Origin: a virus
Virus record (IMG/VR): IMGVR_UViG_3300042515_001796
Span: 1-32,726 of that record
Length of the DNA: 32,726 nt
Direction: 5' to 3' (one strand)
The translations under genes were made by a program, and so were the position numbers. Below the pieces are notes generated by a model. The model was not told where the DNA came from, searched no databases, and worked only from the letters and a program-made list of their open reading frames with translations. Below are positions 1 through 6,580 of this stretch, one piece after another. Positions within the stretch are counted from its first letter, which is position 1. Each line of letters begins with the position of its first letter.

Positions 1-66
1 AGTCGTGCGATACCCCACGGTCTTGACCCAAAGAATTTGTTTGATTGCTGCCTCGGCATCAACCAC
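1..66 (-). CDS. 5' end of a partial gene, truncated by the window edge
   Basis: Directly after the HNH stop codon a GTG opens a frame that runs out of the window with no stop; its residues (DAEAAIKQIL and so on) look like coding sequence. An ATG at 57-59 opens a different frame, so neither start is certain. A terminase small subunit or another packaging gene commonly follows an HNH gene in phages, but 22 codons cannot show that. Confidence 0.35.
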   Translation of the reverse strand, partial: MVDAEAAIKQILWVKTVGYRTT

Positions 67-1032
67 TTACAGCATAACCAACTGAAGCGATGTGCCTCGC
101 TCTACTCTGTCCAGCTTGCGTCGATTGTCTTTGCGCCACAGTGGTTGCAGATTTGTGTAGTGACACATCTGTAATCGCTGCAACGGATCGCGCACATCGA
201 ACCGCGATGCGGGGATGATGTGGTCAATCTCCCATGCCGTTCCGTGGTTTTCCCAAGACATTCCCGGTAGGAACTGCCGCTCAACGTGCTTGCGCGCCTG
301 CCATCGGGTGCAGCCAAGCTCCGGTATGTATCGCTTACTGCGAGGCGTTGCTTGCTTCAATCGGTTGCTGTGCGCCCGTATGCGCGCCCGCTCGCGCCAC
401 TCTGGGTCTGTCGCCCGCTTGGTCGCTTGCCACAGATAGCCCTTGATCCGGTTGCGGTAGCGCCCAACCACATACCACCCATGCCAGCAATCCATGACCC
501 CCGACCATTCCTCGCGCCATGCTGTCGATAGGGCCACCCTCATGCGATGCGCTTCTTGTTTGGCTTGGCGCTCCCGCATTACGGCGGGGCGCTTAACCTC
601 GGCCACCCGCTTTGATGTGGCCGACATAATGCGCCTTGGGTCAAAGCCCGTCCTGCGGCGGCGATGCAGAACATACGACTTGGTAGTGCCTACCAGTTCC
701 GCCGACTTACTCGACTTAATGGGAAGAAGGTCATGGCATTGCAGGCACGGCTCAATCGCGGCCCCACGCTCATAAAGCCCTTTGTGCCGCAGCACCATGT
801 TGTAGCGGCAGGCGCATCGCTCGTTGCAGAACTTCTTCTCCCGGTTCCCCCGGCGGCTTACCTCAAATCCGGCCCCGCAATGCAGGCACGTTCCTTTGAT
901 CGGCGGCAATGGTTTCGGCCCCCGCTTGCGCGGGTAATACCACCAGAACTCAACCCCACTTGGTTGTTCAATATCGCGCCATTCACCGCGTTTGGGCGCG
1001 TTGACAGCGCCCGACAAGCAAGCATTTCCCAT
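67..1032 (-). CDS. HNH endonuclease
   Basis: A 321-aa protein with two parts. The N-terminal half has a zinc-finger-like block (CLHCG near residue 50, then CNERC about 20 residues on, and CLQCH near 97). The C-terminal part carries an HNH nuclease signature: EIDHIIPASRF, then a tail with NLQPLWRKDNRRK, giving the metal-binding His pair and Asn of the beta-beta-alpha-metal fold. HNH proteins beside terminase often help cut concatemers at packaging, and this gene lies at the distal end of the early operon where terminase would follow outside the window; a homing-type nuclease is the alternative. The ATG start is preceded by TTGACA with a 13-nt spacer and sits just below a 9-bp hairpin. No GGAGG-type ribosome binding site is convincing, only G-rich sequence. 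Confidence 0.85.
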   Translation of the reverse strand: MGNACLSGAVNAPKRGEWRDIEQPSGVEFWWYYPRKRGPKPLPPIKGTCLHCGAGFEVSRRGNREKKFCNERCACRYNMVLRHKGLYERGAAIEPCLQCHDLLPIKSSKSAELVGTTKSYVLHRRRRTGFDPRRIMSATSKRVAEVKRPAVMRERQAKQEAHRMRVALSTAWREEWSGVMDCWHGWYVVGRYRNRIKGYLWQATKRATDPEWRERARIRAHSNRLKQATPRSKRYIPELGCTRWQARKHVERQFLPGMSWENHGTAWEIDHIIPASRFDVRDPLQRLQMCHYTNLQPLWRKDNRRKLDRVERGTSLQLVML

Positions 1033-1051
1033 GCCCGCCCCGTGGTGTCAA
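1033..1051 (-). promoter_or_regulatory. TTGACA start-associated motif (spacer 13), HNH gene
   Basis: Minus-strand TTGACA at 1046-1051. Unlike the other copies it lies in the loop of a 9-bp hairpin, whose 3' arm occupies most of the spacer. Confidence 0.5.
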
Positions 1052-1065
1052 CGATGCCACGGGGC
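1037..1065 (-). promoter_or_regulatory. Hairpin with TTGACA in its loop, upstream of the HNH gene
   Basis: GCCCCGTGG (1037-1045) and CCACGGGGC (1057-1065) are perfect inverted arms around an 11-nt loop. The loop contains the minus-strand TTGACA (1046-1051), 13 nt from the HNH start codon. No T-tract follows on either strand, so this is not a standard terminator. A translational control hairpin is an inference. Confidence 0.55.
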
Positions 1066-1072
1066 TTACATT

Positions 1073-1264
1073 TTAGACCGCCGCGACCCCTTGCTCTTGC
1101 TCCTTTGCCCTGCGCCTGCGCGCATCCTCCCTCGCCACCGCATCAAGCAACTGGAATGTCGCCATGCCCTTCAGTGCCTTCACGATCTTGCTGTATTGCC
1201 TCCCTCCCCGCCCGACATTCCTGCCGAGATACTTATGTCCGCTCTGCCTGTATGCCTCCCTCAT
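1073..1264 (-). CDS. Small basic phage protein, unknown function (63 aa)
   Basis: The start MREAYRQ is fixed by an ATGA overlap with the stop of the gene upstream. The protein is Arg/Lys rich with a C-terminal stretch REDARRRRAKEQEQ, suggesting a helical nucleic-acid-binding tail. No family is recognised. It belongs to the chain of coupled early genes. Confidence 0.6.
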   Translation of the reverse strand: MREAYRQSGHKYLGRNVGRGGRQYSKIVKALKGMATFQLLDAVAREDARRRRAKEQEQGVAAV

Positions 1265-1449
1265 TTCCCCGCCCTCCGGTATTCCCTCACATCCCGCTCC
1301 AATAACCACCGCAAGCACTCGCCCCCGTTGCCTACGTCCTCGACCTCGACGCACAGGTCAGAGCAAACCCCGTTGTCTTGGAGCGTGTTTATAACGAGGC
1401 GCGGGTCAAGTCCGTGAGCCTCAACAAGCGCTTTGAGCGTTTGGCTCAT
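1261..1449 (-). CDS. Small acidic phage protein, unknown function (62 aa)
   Basis: Starts MSQTLKALVEAHG and is linked by ATGA overlaps at both ends (1446-1449 upstream, 1261-1264 downstream), which supports real translation. It has a short N-terminal helix and two cysteines (VCSDLC). I do not recognise the family. Confidence 0.65.
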   Translation of the reverse strand: MSQTLKALVEAHGLDPRLVINTLQDNGVCSDLCVEVEDVGNGGECLRWLLERDVREYRRAGK

Positions 1450-1739
1450 AAACCAAGCAAACGCCTCTCTTTCTCGGTTAACTTGGCAATAGCCGAGGCA
1501 TAAGCCTCTTTGCGAATTTGCTGTTCAACCCACTTTTCTTGTTTGGTTTCCCACCAAAAAACAGCGGCATCCGTTTGGTCGCTCGCCAATACGCCTTTAG
1601 GCACGATTACGTCTGCACACGTTATGTTTGCAACCTGTTCGCATTTGCAAACAAGCTCATGTCGAAGCAAATCAATATCCTGCATGATTTCCGCAATTTT
1701 GATTGCGGTAATGTTTTCTTGCTTAGGCTTTTTCTTCAT
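1446..1739 (-). CDS. Hypothetical early protein, charged helical (97 aa)
   Basis: The chosen start is MKKKPKQ, four bases after the upstream stop and preceded by GGTGAA at close range; starting further upstream would run deep into the neighbouring gene. The protein has a Lys-rich N-terminus, a helix with CKC, and a C-terminal helix ending TEKERRLLGL. The DNA here is visibly more AT-rich than its neighbours, which may mark a recent acquisition. No family is recognised. Confidence 0.65.
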   Translation of the reverse strand: MKKKPKQENITAIKIAEIMQDIDLLRHELVCKCEQVANITCADVIVPKGVLASDQTDAAVFWWETKQEKWVEQQIRKEAYASAIAKLTEKERRLLGL

Positions 1740-1743
1740 AAAT

Positions 1744-2259
1744 TCACCACGCATACTCCGGTTGCATTGCCGCATCCTTCGGCCTCTCCAACGTCAGCGT
1801 CTCCCAAGCCCGCAGCGGCCCCCGATACCACCAAGCCGCCCGTCCCTCGCCCTTCTTGTGCCATTCGTCCTTGGTCGCCTCGTAGCCGTATATCCATCCC
1901 CGCACGGCAAATCCCCGCATCGGGTCAACCACGACCAGCACATACCGCCGCCCCGGATCGTCGTTGTCGCGCAGGATCAAGCTCCCGTTAAGGTGCGGGG
2001 TTGACCGCACTTCGATGTCCTCGCCAACGTCCGCTTGATTGTGAAACGTGTTAATCGCCGGGAGGAATGTGCGGGAGAATTTCCGACCGACAACCAACTC
2101 GGCAAGGATGCCGCCTACGTCACGTGACATGACCTCGACGAAATCGCTCTGGTAGGTCGTGGCGTTGTTCATCCCGCCAACCCGCGCCTCCAGATAGCGA
2201 AGCTCGGCAACCTTGACGGCCTCCATGAGCGTGGCGAGGCGGAAGGGGCGAAGGGTCAT
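1744..2259 (-). CDS. Hypothetical protein, possible PD-(D/E)XK-like fold
   Basis: A 171-aa protein that overlaps the upstream gene by ATGA. Around residues 75-110 it has an acidic-then-strand pattern (DVGEDIEVRST, then LILRDND and YVLVVVD) that resembles the D...(D/E)xK core of restriction-endonuclease-like folds, with Arg in place of the Lys. The C-terminal part is Trp-rich (DEWHKK, AAWWYRGPL). Its position among recombination and replication genes fits a DNA-processing role, but the fold call rests on a visual motif only. Confidence 0.6.
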   Translation of the reverse strand: MTLRPFRLATLMEAVKVAELRYLEARVGGMNNATTYQSDFVEVMSRDVGGILAELVVGRKFSRTFLPAINTFHNQADVGEDIEVRSTPHLNGSLILRDNDDPGRRYVLVVVDPMRGFAVRGWIYGYEATKDEWHKKGEGRAAWWYRGPLRAWETLTLERPKDAAMQPEYAW

Positions 2260-2483
2260 TTCTTTTTCCTCCGCAGTCGTTCGCGCGCTTTTTCATATTT
2301 GAACTCCAACTCCGCTGCTACTTGGCTACAAATGCGGAAATCGCGCAAAAGACTAGCCGCGTTACAGACCGCCTCGTCCCGCTCTCGTTCTAAACGCCGC
2401 GCAAAATCGGCAGGAACGGTCGCGCAACTATAAAAACCTATCGCGCCAACCGCCAATTTGTCGGTTTCCGGTGTTTCGCTCAT
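2256..2483 (-). CDS. Small coiled-coil early phage protein (75 aa)
   Basis: Begins MSETPETDKLA and carries ADFARRLERERDEA, a pattern seen in many short phage early proteins, followed by a long charged helix ending RERLRRKKK. ATGA overlaps the gene downstream and 4 bases overlap the replication-like gene upstream. The role is unknown; the helix suggests oligomerisation or a partner-binding role. Confidence 0.65.
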   Translation of the reverse strand: MSETPETDKLAVGAIGFYSCATVPADFARRLERERDEAVCNAASLLRDFRICSQVAAELEFKYEKARERLRRKKK

Positions 2484-3409
2484 GCCGCCACCCCCACCCC
2501 CGCTATGCGTTGCCGCATTTCGCTGATGCTTGCCTTGAGCGCCCGCACCTTTGCCATCGGTTCCGCTTTGAGACGGCGTTCGAAGCTGTCCTCGACCTGT
2601 TCCTTGTTCGATGGGTTAGCTTGGATGCGTTCGATTTCCTTGCTCGCTGCGTCAATGCGCTGTTGCGTGGCCCACACGCTCTCTGGCGCAGCTTTTCCGT
2701 TCCCGTTGGGTCTTCCTGCCCCGTTGCCCCTCCGGGCGCGAATCTGCGAGGCTCGCGCCATCATGTTCGCCTGCCACTTGACGATGGGATTGCCGCGATA
2801 GTCCGTCCACTGGCCGTAAGGGGTGATTGGTCGGGATTCGTTGTCGTGCCAAATCTCCGTTGCAATATCGGCTTCGACTCCGATCTTTGCCGCTTCCGCT
2901 AAAAACTCTGCAAGGGCGGGGGTCGATTCGACTTTTTGCAAGCTACCCTCTTCCTTTCCATTACATTCCTTTCCATTCCCTTCCTTTCCCTTCCGTTCAA
3001 GGTGTGCTTCAAGCACTCCTTCAAGATGTGCTTCGCCGCTTGCTTCAAGGTGTGCTTCATTTTTGCTTCGACGGCGGGCTTTTCCCGACCGCTTTCCGCC
3101 TAATCGGCCTGCCTCACGGCGGGACTGAACCTCGGCCTCCTTGTCGGACGGGTAGAACGTCACGACAAGGGCTTCACCCTCCCATTGCCACAGATCACAC
3201 TCCTCGCGGACTTCGGCCAAGGTCACGCCAGCGGTTTGCTGCCACTGGCGGTCTTTCCATCCCGCGCAGCCTTCGATGGTTCCCCCGTTTTCCTGCTCGC
3301 AGCAGTAGCACAAGAGGTTAAGCCATGTGCCACGCTGCGTTGGCTCGCTCCCGATGTATTCCGGGGCGCGCAGGGTCGAGGTTTTGAGGTTGAGGTAGAT
3401 CATAGCCAA
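2480..3409 (-). CDS. Replication-initiator-like phage protein
   Basis: A 309-aa protein. Residues 1-95 (MAMIYLNLKTSTLR...GTWLNLLCYCCEQENGG...WQQTAGVTLAEV) resemble the winged-helix N-terminal domain of phage replication O/DnaD-type proteins. A low-complexity hinge follows, made of three 8-residue repeats beginning EAHLE and a KEGNGKE-type stretch. The C-terminal half has a long charged helix. Such hinge repeats are common in phage initiators between the DNA-binding and helicase-loading domains. The gene overlaps a HTH gene by 10 bases. The role (origin recognition or helicase loading) is inferred from architecture and from neighbouring recombination genes; no helicase gene is visible in the window. 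Confidence 0.65.
   Translation of the reverse strand: MAMIYLNLKTSTLRAPEYIGSEPTQRGTWLNLLCYCCEQENGGTIEGCAGWKDRQWQQTAGVTLAEVREECDLWQWEGEALVVTFYPSDKEAEVQSRREAGRLGGKRSGKARRRSKNEAHLEASGEAHLEGVLEAHLERKGKEGNGKECNGKEEGSLQKVESTPALAEFLAEAAKIGVEADIATEIWHDNESRPITPYGQWTDYRGNPIVKWQANMMARASQIRARRGNGAGRPNGNGKAAPESVWATQQRIDAASKEIERIQANPSNKEQVEDSFERRLKAEPMAKVRALKASISEMRQRIAGVGVAA
2996..3067 (-). repeat. Three tandem 24-bp repeats inside the replication gene
   Basis: Three imperfect 24-bp units (starting at 2996, 3020 and 3044) keep the frame and encode EAHLEASG, EAHLEGVL and EAHLERKG. A purine-rich strand (GGAAAGG/GGAAGG runs, 2949-2995) follows on the coding side. In-frame repeats of this kind often sit in phage initiator hinges; repeated copies could also act as origin iterons. 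Confidence 0.8.
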
Positions 3410-3678
3410 TACTCCGCGATGCGTTTACCGCTCGGCGTCTCCACCATGCGACTTTTCACATCGTGTCCGATGCGGCGAAGTTCCTGCACCCGTGCCGCCA
3501 GCCGCGAGCAACCGAAAAGGTGCTGCGCCTCAAAGTGCGTGATCGGGTGATATGGGTTTTCCTTGAGGTGCCGCAGGATCGCGTCCCGCTGGCTCGGTTT
3601 GCTATGCATCTCCTCGGCTTGATCGGCCTCGTCCACGTTGGTGCAGTAGTTGCCCCACAGTTCGGGTTGCCATGTCAT
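3400..3678 (-). CDS. Helix-turn-helix protein (HTH_39-like)
   Basis: A 92-aa protein; the start MTWQPELWGNY is set by an ATGA overlap with the upstream gene. Its C-terminal 65 residues (QRDAILRHLKENPYHPITHFEA, then FGCSRLAARVQELRRIGHDV and RIAEYWL) match the helix-turn-helix fold found in small phage proteins (Pfam HTH_39). The first helix, the recognition helix (SRLAARVQELR) and a short beta wing are all visible. It probably binds DNA, perhaps near the replication origin in the following gene or as an early regulator. Confidence 0.75.
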   Translation of the reverse strand: MTWQPELWGNYCTNVDEADQAEEMHSKPSQRDAILRHLKENPYHPITHFEAQHLFGCSRLAARVQELRRIGHDVKSRMVETPSGKRIAEYWL

Positions 3679-3857
3679 TGCTTGCGCCCTCCTATTTCCC
3701 GCAGCTTCGCGGTTGCGCTCTGCAATTCGCGGCTGGTCGATTCCAACTCCCAAGCCAACCGCTCGCAGTGCTCCTTGAGCCAATTCATGTGCGAGGCAAT
3801 CGGCGCGTCATCCTCCGGGGCGAGGCCGTCACAGGCTCGACGTTCGGCGGCGGTCAT
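3675..3857 (-). CDS. Small coiled-coil protein, unknown (60 aa)
   Basis: Starts MTAAERRACDG and has ATGA overlaps at both ends (3854-3857 and 3675-3678). The second half is a heptad-like helix (NWLKEHCERLAWELESTSREL). The function is unknown; the short coiled coil suggests a partner protein. Confidence 0.6.
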   Translation of the reverse strand: MTAAERRACDGLAPEDDAPIASHMNWLKEHCERLAWELESTSRELQSATAKLREIGGRKQ

Positions 3858-4234
3858 ACGGCCACCCCCCACTTTTCCGGTGCGGATTTGAAGTCGCTCC
3901 ATTCCGGTTTGTCTTCGCCCCATTCACGATCTACCCACGCCCGCCAAAGCGGGTGTGAGAAGCCCGGATAATCGGGGTGGAAGATAATCGGGCAGGGCGG
4001 CGAGACGTTGCGCGCCTTCGGCAACCACGCCCCGCCTTCCCCGCCGCACACTTCGCACGTGTTCGTCGGGATGTAGCCGCGATAGGCCATGCTCGGCGTC
4101 TCGCCGTTCAAATGACCGCGCTCGGTCGGCTCGTTGTCCCGGCTCATGTCGATTCCGGCCCCGCCGCAATAGTCGCACGGGAACCATGTGTCGCAGTCTT
4201 GCCGTTTCCGGCCTACGATTCGGATGAAGCCCAT
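3854..4234 (-). CDS. Zinc-ribbon-like hypothetical protein (126 aa)
   Basis: Two CxxCGG knuckles (CDYCGGAG near residue 20 and CEVCGGEGG near 60) look like the CxxCxGxG zinc-binding repeats of DnaJ-type proteins, here in a small stand-alone protein. The C-terminus is Trp/Pro rich (PLWRAWVDREWG). It starts three bases after the SSB-like gene ends, so the two are probably co-translated. The role is unknown; binding of nucleic acid or of a protein partner is plausible. Confidence 0.65.
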   Translation of the reverse strand: MGFIRIVGRKRQDCDTWFPCDYCGGAGIDMSRDNEPTERGHLNGETPSMAYRGYIPTNTCEVCGGEGGAWLPKARNVSPPCPIIFHPDYPGFSHPLWRAWVDREWGEDKPEWSDFKSAPEKWGVAV

Positions 4235-4237
4235 AGG

Positions 4238-4516
4238 TCAAAACGGATCGTCGCCCTCCGGTTCGTTGTTGCGGGTGGTGGCGTTGCCGCTGGCCCCTTG
4301 CCCGATGTAGCGCCAGTTGCCGATGATCGGCCCGCGCTCGCCCGCATCGCGCTTTTCCTTCGTCACGCCCTGCACGACGAAGCCGTCATCCCCGTAGTCG
4401 CTCGCCCCGTCCTTGTTCGGGATGAGGATAGCGTCGAGGTAGGTTCCTTTTTTCCCGGCGTAGAGATCGTCTTTGCTGATTTTCTTTACGTCGATTTTGA
4501 CTGCGATTTTGCTCAT
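4238..4516 (-). CDS. SSB-like protein with acidic C-terminal tip
   Basis: A 92-aa protein with a beta-rich N-terminal part (KIAVKIDVKKISKDDLYAGKKGTYLDAILIPN), a disordered linker and the C-terminal tip EGDDPF. The tip resembles the acidic DDxPF tail with which bacterial SSB recruits recombination and replication partners. It is about half the length of a classic SSB, and I see no convincing full OB-fold signature, so this could be a divergent phage ssDNA-binding protein. It sits next to the ERF annealing protein, which has a similar tip. The leader immediately before the ATG has two overlapping AACACAGAACA copies instead of a ribosome binding site. Confidence 0.6.
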   Translation of the reverse strand: MSKIAVKIDVKKISKDDLYAGKKGTYLDAILIPNKDGASDYGDDGFVVQGVTKEKRDAGERGPIIGNWRYIGQGASGNATTRNNEPEGDDPF

Positions 4517-4533
4517 GTTCTGTGTTCTGTGTT
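4516..4533 (-). repeat. Double AACACAGAACA motif at a start codon
   Basis: Two overlapping copies of the 11-mer (4516-4526 and 4523-4533, minus strand) run into the ATG of the SSB-like gene. Further copies lie at 5079-5089, at the start of the ERF gene, and at 6838-6848, in the leader of the small membrane-protein gene. The function is unknown. Confidence 0.55.
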
Positions 4534-4552
4534 CGTGTTGTGGTTGTGCCGA

Positions 4553-5092
4553 CTAAAACGGAATCTCGTCATCGTCGGCGGGATTGATTGCCGCCACCGC
4601 AGCCTTGCCGTTGCTGCGAGGGGTCGTAGCCTCGTCCGTCATGCGGGGCGCTGGTCTTGCGGGCGCTCGGTATGTGGTGGGCTTGCTTGCCGCGTTGCCG
4701 TCATCGTCCTCGGCAGCGATGCCGCAAGTCGCCATAAGCGAGTAACGGCGCGCGTAGGTCAGCGCGCTCCCGTAGCCCTGCGGGTCATTCTTGCTGGCCG
4801 GAACGTGGAGCAATCCGCCGCTCAACGTCTCGCCGCTGGTGTGAATGAGGATCGTTTCAATCGTCACGCCGCTCTCGCAGATGTGCGTCCGCTGGACAAG
4901 CGCGATGCCGTGTTTGTGAAGCGCGTCGATGACCGCCTCGACGCAGGCGTCCAATCCCGCGTATTTGCTTTTGAAATGCGGGTTGGTGTTGGTCTTTAAG
5001 GCGGGGCCGAAATCGGCCTGCGCCTTGACAAATGCGGCGGCGATGGATTTACCTACGCCTCGCACTTCATTGGATGCTTGTTCTGTGTTCAT
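4553..5092 (-). CDS. erf: ERF-family single-strand annealing protein
   Basis: A 179-aa protein matching the ERF superfamily of phage recombinases. The diagnostic segments are visible in order: KSIAAAFVKAQADFGPA, then NPHFKSKYAGLDACVEAV, GIALVQ, TILIHTSGETLSGG, and DPQGYGSALTYARRYSL with GIAAEDDDGN. These proteins form rings that anneal complementary single strands during phage recombination and genome circularisation. The C-terminus ends DDDEIPF, an SSB-type acidic tip. It lies between the SSB-like gene and a resolvase-like gene, forming a recombination module. The 11-mer AACACAGAACA follows directly on the start codon. Confidence 0.9.
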   Translation of the reverse strand: MNTEQASNEVRGVGKSIAAAFVKAQADFGPALKTNTNPHFKSKYAGLDACVEAVIDALHKHGIALVQRTHICESGVTIETILIHTSGETLSGGLLHVPASKNDPQGYGSALTYARRYSLMATCGIAAEDDDGNAASKPTTYRAPARPAPRMTDEATTPRSNGKAAVAAINPADDDEIPF

Positions 5093-5142
5093 GTGTGCAA
5101 ATCGCGCCGGGGGGTTGCCGCCTCCCGGCGTCTTTGTGTGGG

Positions 5143-5511
5143 TTAAGTCCCGCCTGCCCTTGCCTCCTTTAGCTCGGTTTCAAGACGGGAAATCTTTTGG
5201 CGCAGGCCGAGGTAATGACCCATCGACAAGTAAGCCATCCACGGTTGCCCGTTGCGCTTCCATGCGATGACAGGTTCCTTTAGCCCTGCGTCCTTGGACG
5301 CTTGATCGTAATACGACCGGAGAAATACCTCGCACCGCTTCACTTCAAAATGCGTGTCGGCCAATTCCTCGCAAACCACATCGGGCGCGGTCAATCCGCC
5401 ACGGCAAGCCGTCTGCACGCCACGGCGGGCGGACGCAAATCCATGCTCGCGCAGTAGCTCGGCAAATTCGCGCTCTCCACGCTTGCCCTTCTCGCGGCTC
5501 ATGCGGCTCAT
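5143..5511 (-). CDS. Holliday junction resolvase-like PD-(D/E)XK nuclease
   Basis: A 122-aa protein of the size of Hjc-type resolvases. It shows KGKRGEREFAELLREHGF (conserved Glu), then ARRGVQ, APDVV (the motif Asp), and HFEVKRCE (ExK), followed by QASKDAG and PVIAWKRNGQPW. This is the typical order of the family that cleaves four-way junctions in phage recombination and replication. The C-terminal helix (QKISRLETELKEA) may dimerise. It is linked by ATGA to the gene upstream and sits immediately before erf in the transcript. Confidence 0.85.
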   Translation of the reverse strand: MSRMSREKGKRGEREFAELLREHGFASARRGVQTACRGGLTAPDVVCEELADTHFEVKRCEVFLRSYYDQASKDAGLKEPVIAWKRNGQPWMAYLSMGHYLGLRQKISRLETELKEARAGGT

Positions 5512-5687
5512 TTCTTCCGCCTCCCCTTGCGAAGCACTTCCGCCGCCGCTTTGTAAAAATCGCGCTCGGCTTCGACTTGGGCCAGCTTGGTCAACAGCAT
5601 GACGATGCTCTCGGCCATGCTGTCCTCGGCGGAAGGAACGGGGCCAATCGTCACGTTCCCCACAACGATGTGATCAGCCCCGCTCAT
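5508..5687 (-). CDS. Small early protein, unknown (59 aa)
   Basis: Start MSGADHIVVGNVTIGP, fixed by ATGA overlaps at both ends (5684-5687 and 5508-5511). A short strand-like N-terminus is followed by a helical, basic C-terminus (VEAERDFYKAAAEVLRKGRRKK). The longer in-frame extension upstream lies inside the neighbouring genes and is not used. The function is unknown. Confidence 0.6.
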   Translation of the reverse strand: MSGADHIVVGNVTIGPVPSAEDSMAESIVMLLTKLAQVEAERDFYKAAAEVLRKGRRKK

Positions 5688-5944
5688 AGTTCTATCGCCT
5701 CCAGTTCCGCGCGGCGCAGCTTCGCCAGTTGAATTTCGGCATCGGCTTCGTCGGCCCACGACTGAAGTTGCTTCCGCATGTCCAAGTTGTCCTTGGACAA
5801 AGCCACAGCCGCCCTGTGCAGTTCTTCGATCTCCCTGTCCTTGGCCTCGCCCTCCATTTGCCTGCGATGAAGTTCTTCGCGCAGCGCGCAAACCTCGGCG
5901 CGCAACTGGTGGATGAAATCCTCGGCTTCCATTTCGTGACTCAT
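5684..5944 (-). CDS. Coiled-coil early protein (86 aa)
   Basis: Almost the whole protein is a predicted coiled coil (FIHQLRAEVCALREELHRRQ, then DREIEELHRAAVALSKDNLDM). It is joined to both neighbours by ATGA overlaps. No family is recognised; it probably scaffolds or oligomerises with the small proteins around it. Confidence 0.65.
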   Translation of the reverse strand: MSHEMEAEDFIHQLRAEVCALREELHRRQMEGEAKDREIEELHRAAVALSKDNLDMRKQLQSWADEADAEIQLAKLRRAELEAIEL

Positions 5945-6309
5945 GGATTCCTCCCGCAGTTATGTTTAACGGTTTGCGCCCAACACTCGCGCATGGGCTT
6001 GCCCCACCCCACCAAGTCGGCCCAATACTGCCCTTGCCGATCATCCAGAAAGAACTGGCGCAACTGCTGGTGGTCATTCGGCCCGCGCATGTGTGCGATG
6101 CCGACGAACTGACGTTGAAGCGAGCCGTCCTTGTTCAGCCGAATAGATTTCGGCCAAGGCATGCAGCGCCCGGTCTGCGTGATGATGCCGAAACGGCAAA
6201 GCGTGGCGAGGTCTTCCATGCTTTGCTGCAACAAGCGCCAGCCGAGTTCGACCCAGCCGTCATTTTGCTGCGGTGTTAAGGCCACGGGTTGAAGGGAGTG
6301 GGGCTTCAT
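5941..6309 (-). CDS. Hypothetical early protein (122 aa)
   Basis: The start MKPHSLQPVALT is chosen because its ATG overlaps the stop of the 35-aa gene upstream (ATGA, 6306-6309); longer starts would cover two upstream genes. Residues QQSMEDLATLCRFGIIT and QLRQFFLDDRQGQYWADLVGW are well-formed helices. I do not recognise the family. Confidence 0.6.
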   Translation of the reverse strand: MKPHSLQPVALTPQQNDGWVELGWRLLQQSMEDLATLCRFGIITQTGRCMPWPKSIRLNKDGSLQRQFVGIAHMRGPNDHQQLRQFFLDDRQGQYWADLVGWGKPMRECWAQTVKHNCGRNP

Positions 6310-6413
6310 CGAAGACTTTTGGCAATAAGCTCCACGAACAGCACCAAGCCGATGGCGATTCCGGTCAACAGAAGCATGGCGGCAATCGCGCTTTCCGGGG
6401 GGTCGTGTCTCAC
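6306..6413 (-). CDS. 35-aa single-span membrane protein, GTG start
   Basis: A GTG start at 6413 overlaps the upstream stop as GTGA, and its own stop overlaps the next start as ATGA, so it fits the coupling chain exactly. The product reads MRHDPPESAIAAM followed by one transmembrane segment (LLLTGIAIGLVLFVELIA) and a short basic end. It is too short for most gene finders. The role is unknown. Confidence 0.55.
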   Translation of the reverse strand: MRHDPPESAIAAMLLLTGIAIGLVLFVELIAKSLR

Positions 6414-6580
6414 TTGGCGAGTCTCCTGCGAAGGTTCGCCAAGGCTTTGCGGACACGACTCTCAAGCGACGGCTTGCGGCCATCGCACAGGCGGTCCATA
6501 AGTCGCCCCAGCGCCAGCGGCTGAATGCACGGCAGCGCGCCGAGGTTGTCGTTGTGACGAAAGCGGGGGTCGATGCTCAT
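6410..6580 (-). CDS. Small basic protein, unknown (56 aa)
   Basis: Starts MSIDPRFRHNDNLGALP; ATGA overlaps the upstream membrane-protein gene (6577-6580) and GTGA overlaps the next gene. The C-terminus is strongly basic (KPSLESRVRKALANLRRRLAK), suggesting a nucleic-acid or membrane-surface contact. No family is recognised. Confidence 0.6.
   Translation of the reverse strand: MSIDPRFRHNDNLGALPCIQPLALGRLMDRLCDGRKPSLESRVRKALANLRRRLAK

Noticed and set aside
2949-3067. A CRISPR array
   Set aside because: The units are contiguous, in frame and without spacers.
3924-4241. A 105-aa minus-strand frame over the zinc-ribbon-like gene
   Set aside because: It is Arg-rich shadow sequence; the 126-aa frame has ordered CxxCGG motifs and matching ATGA coupling.
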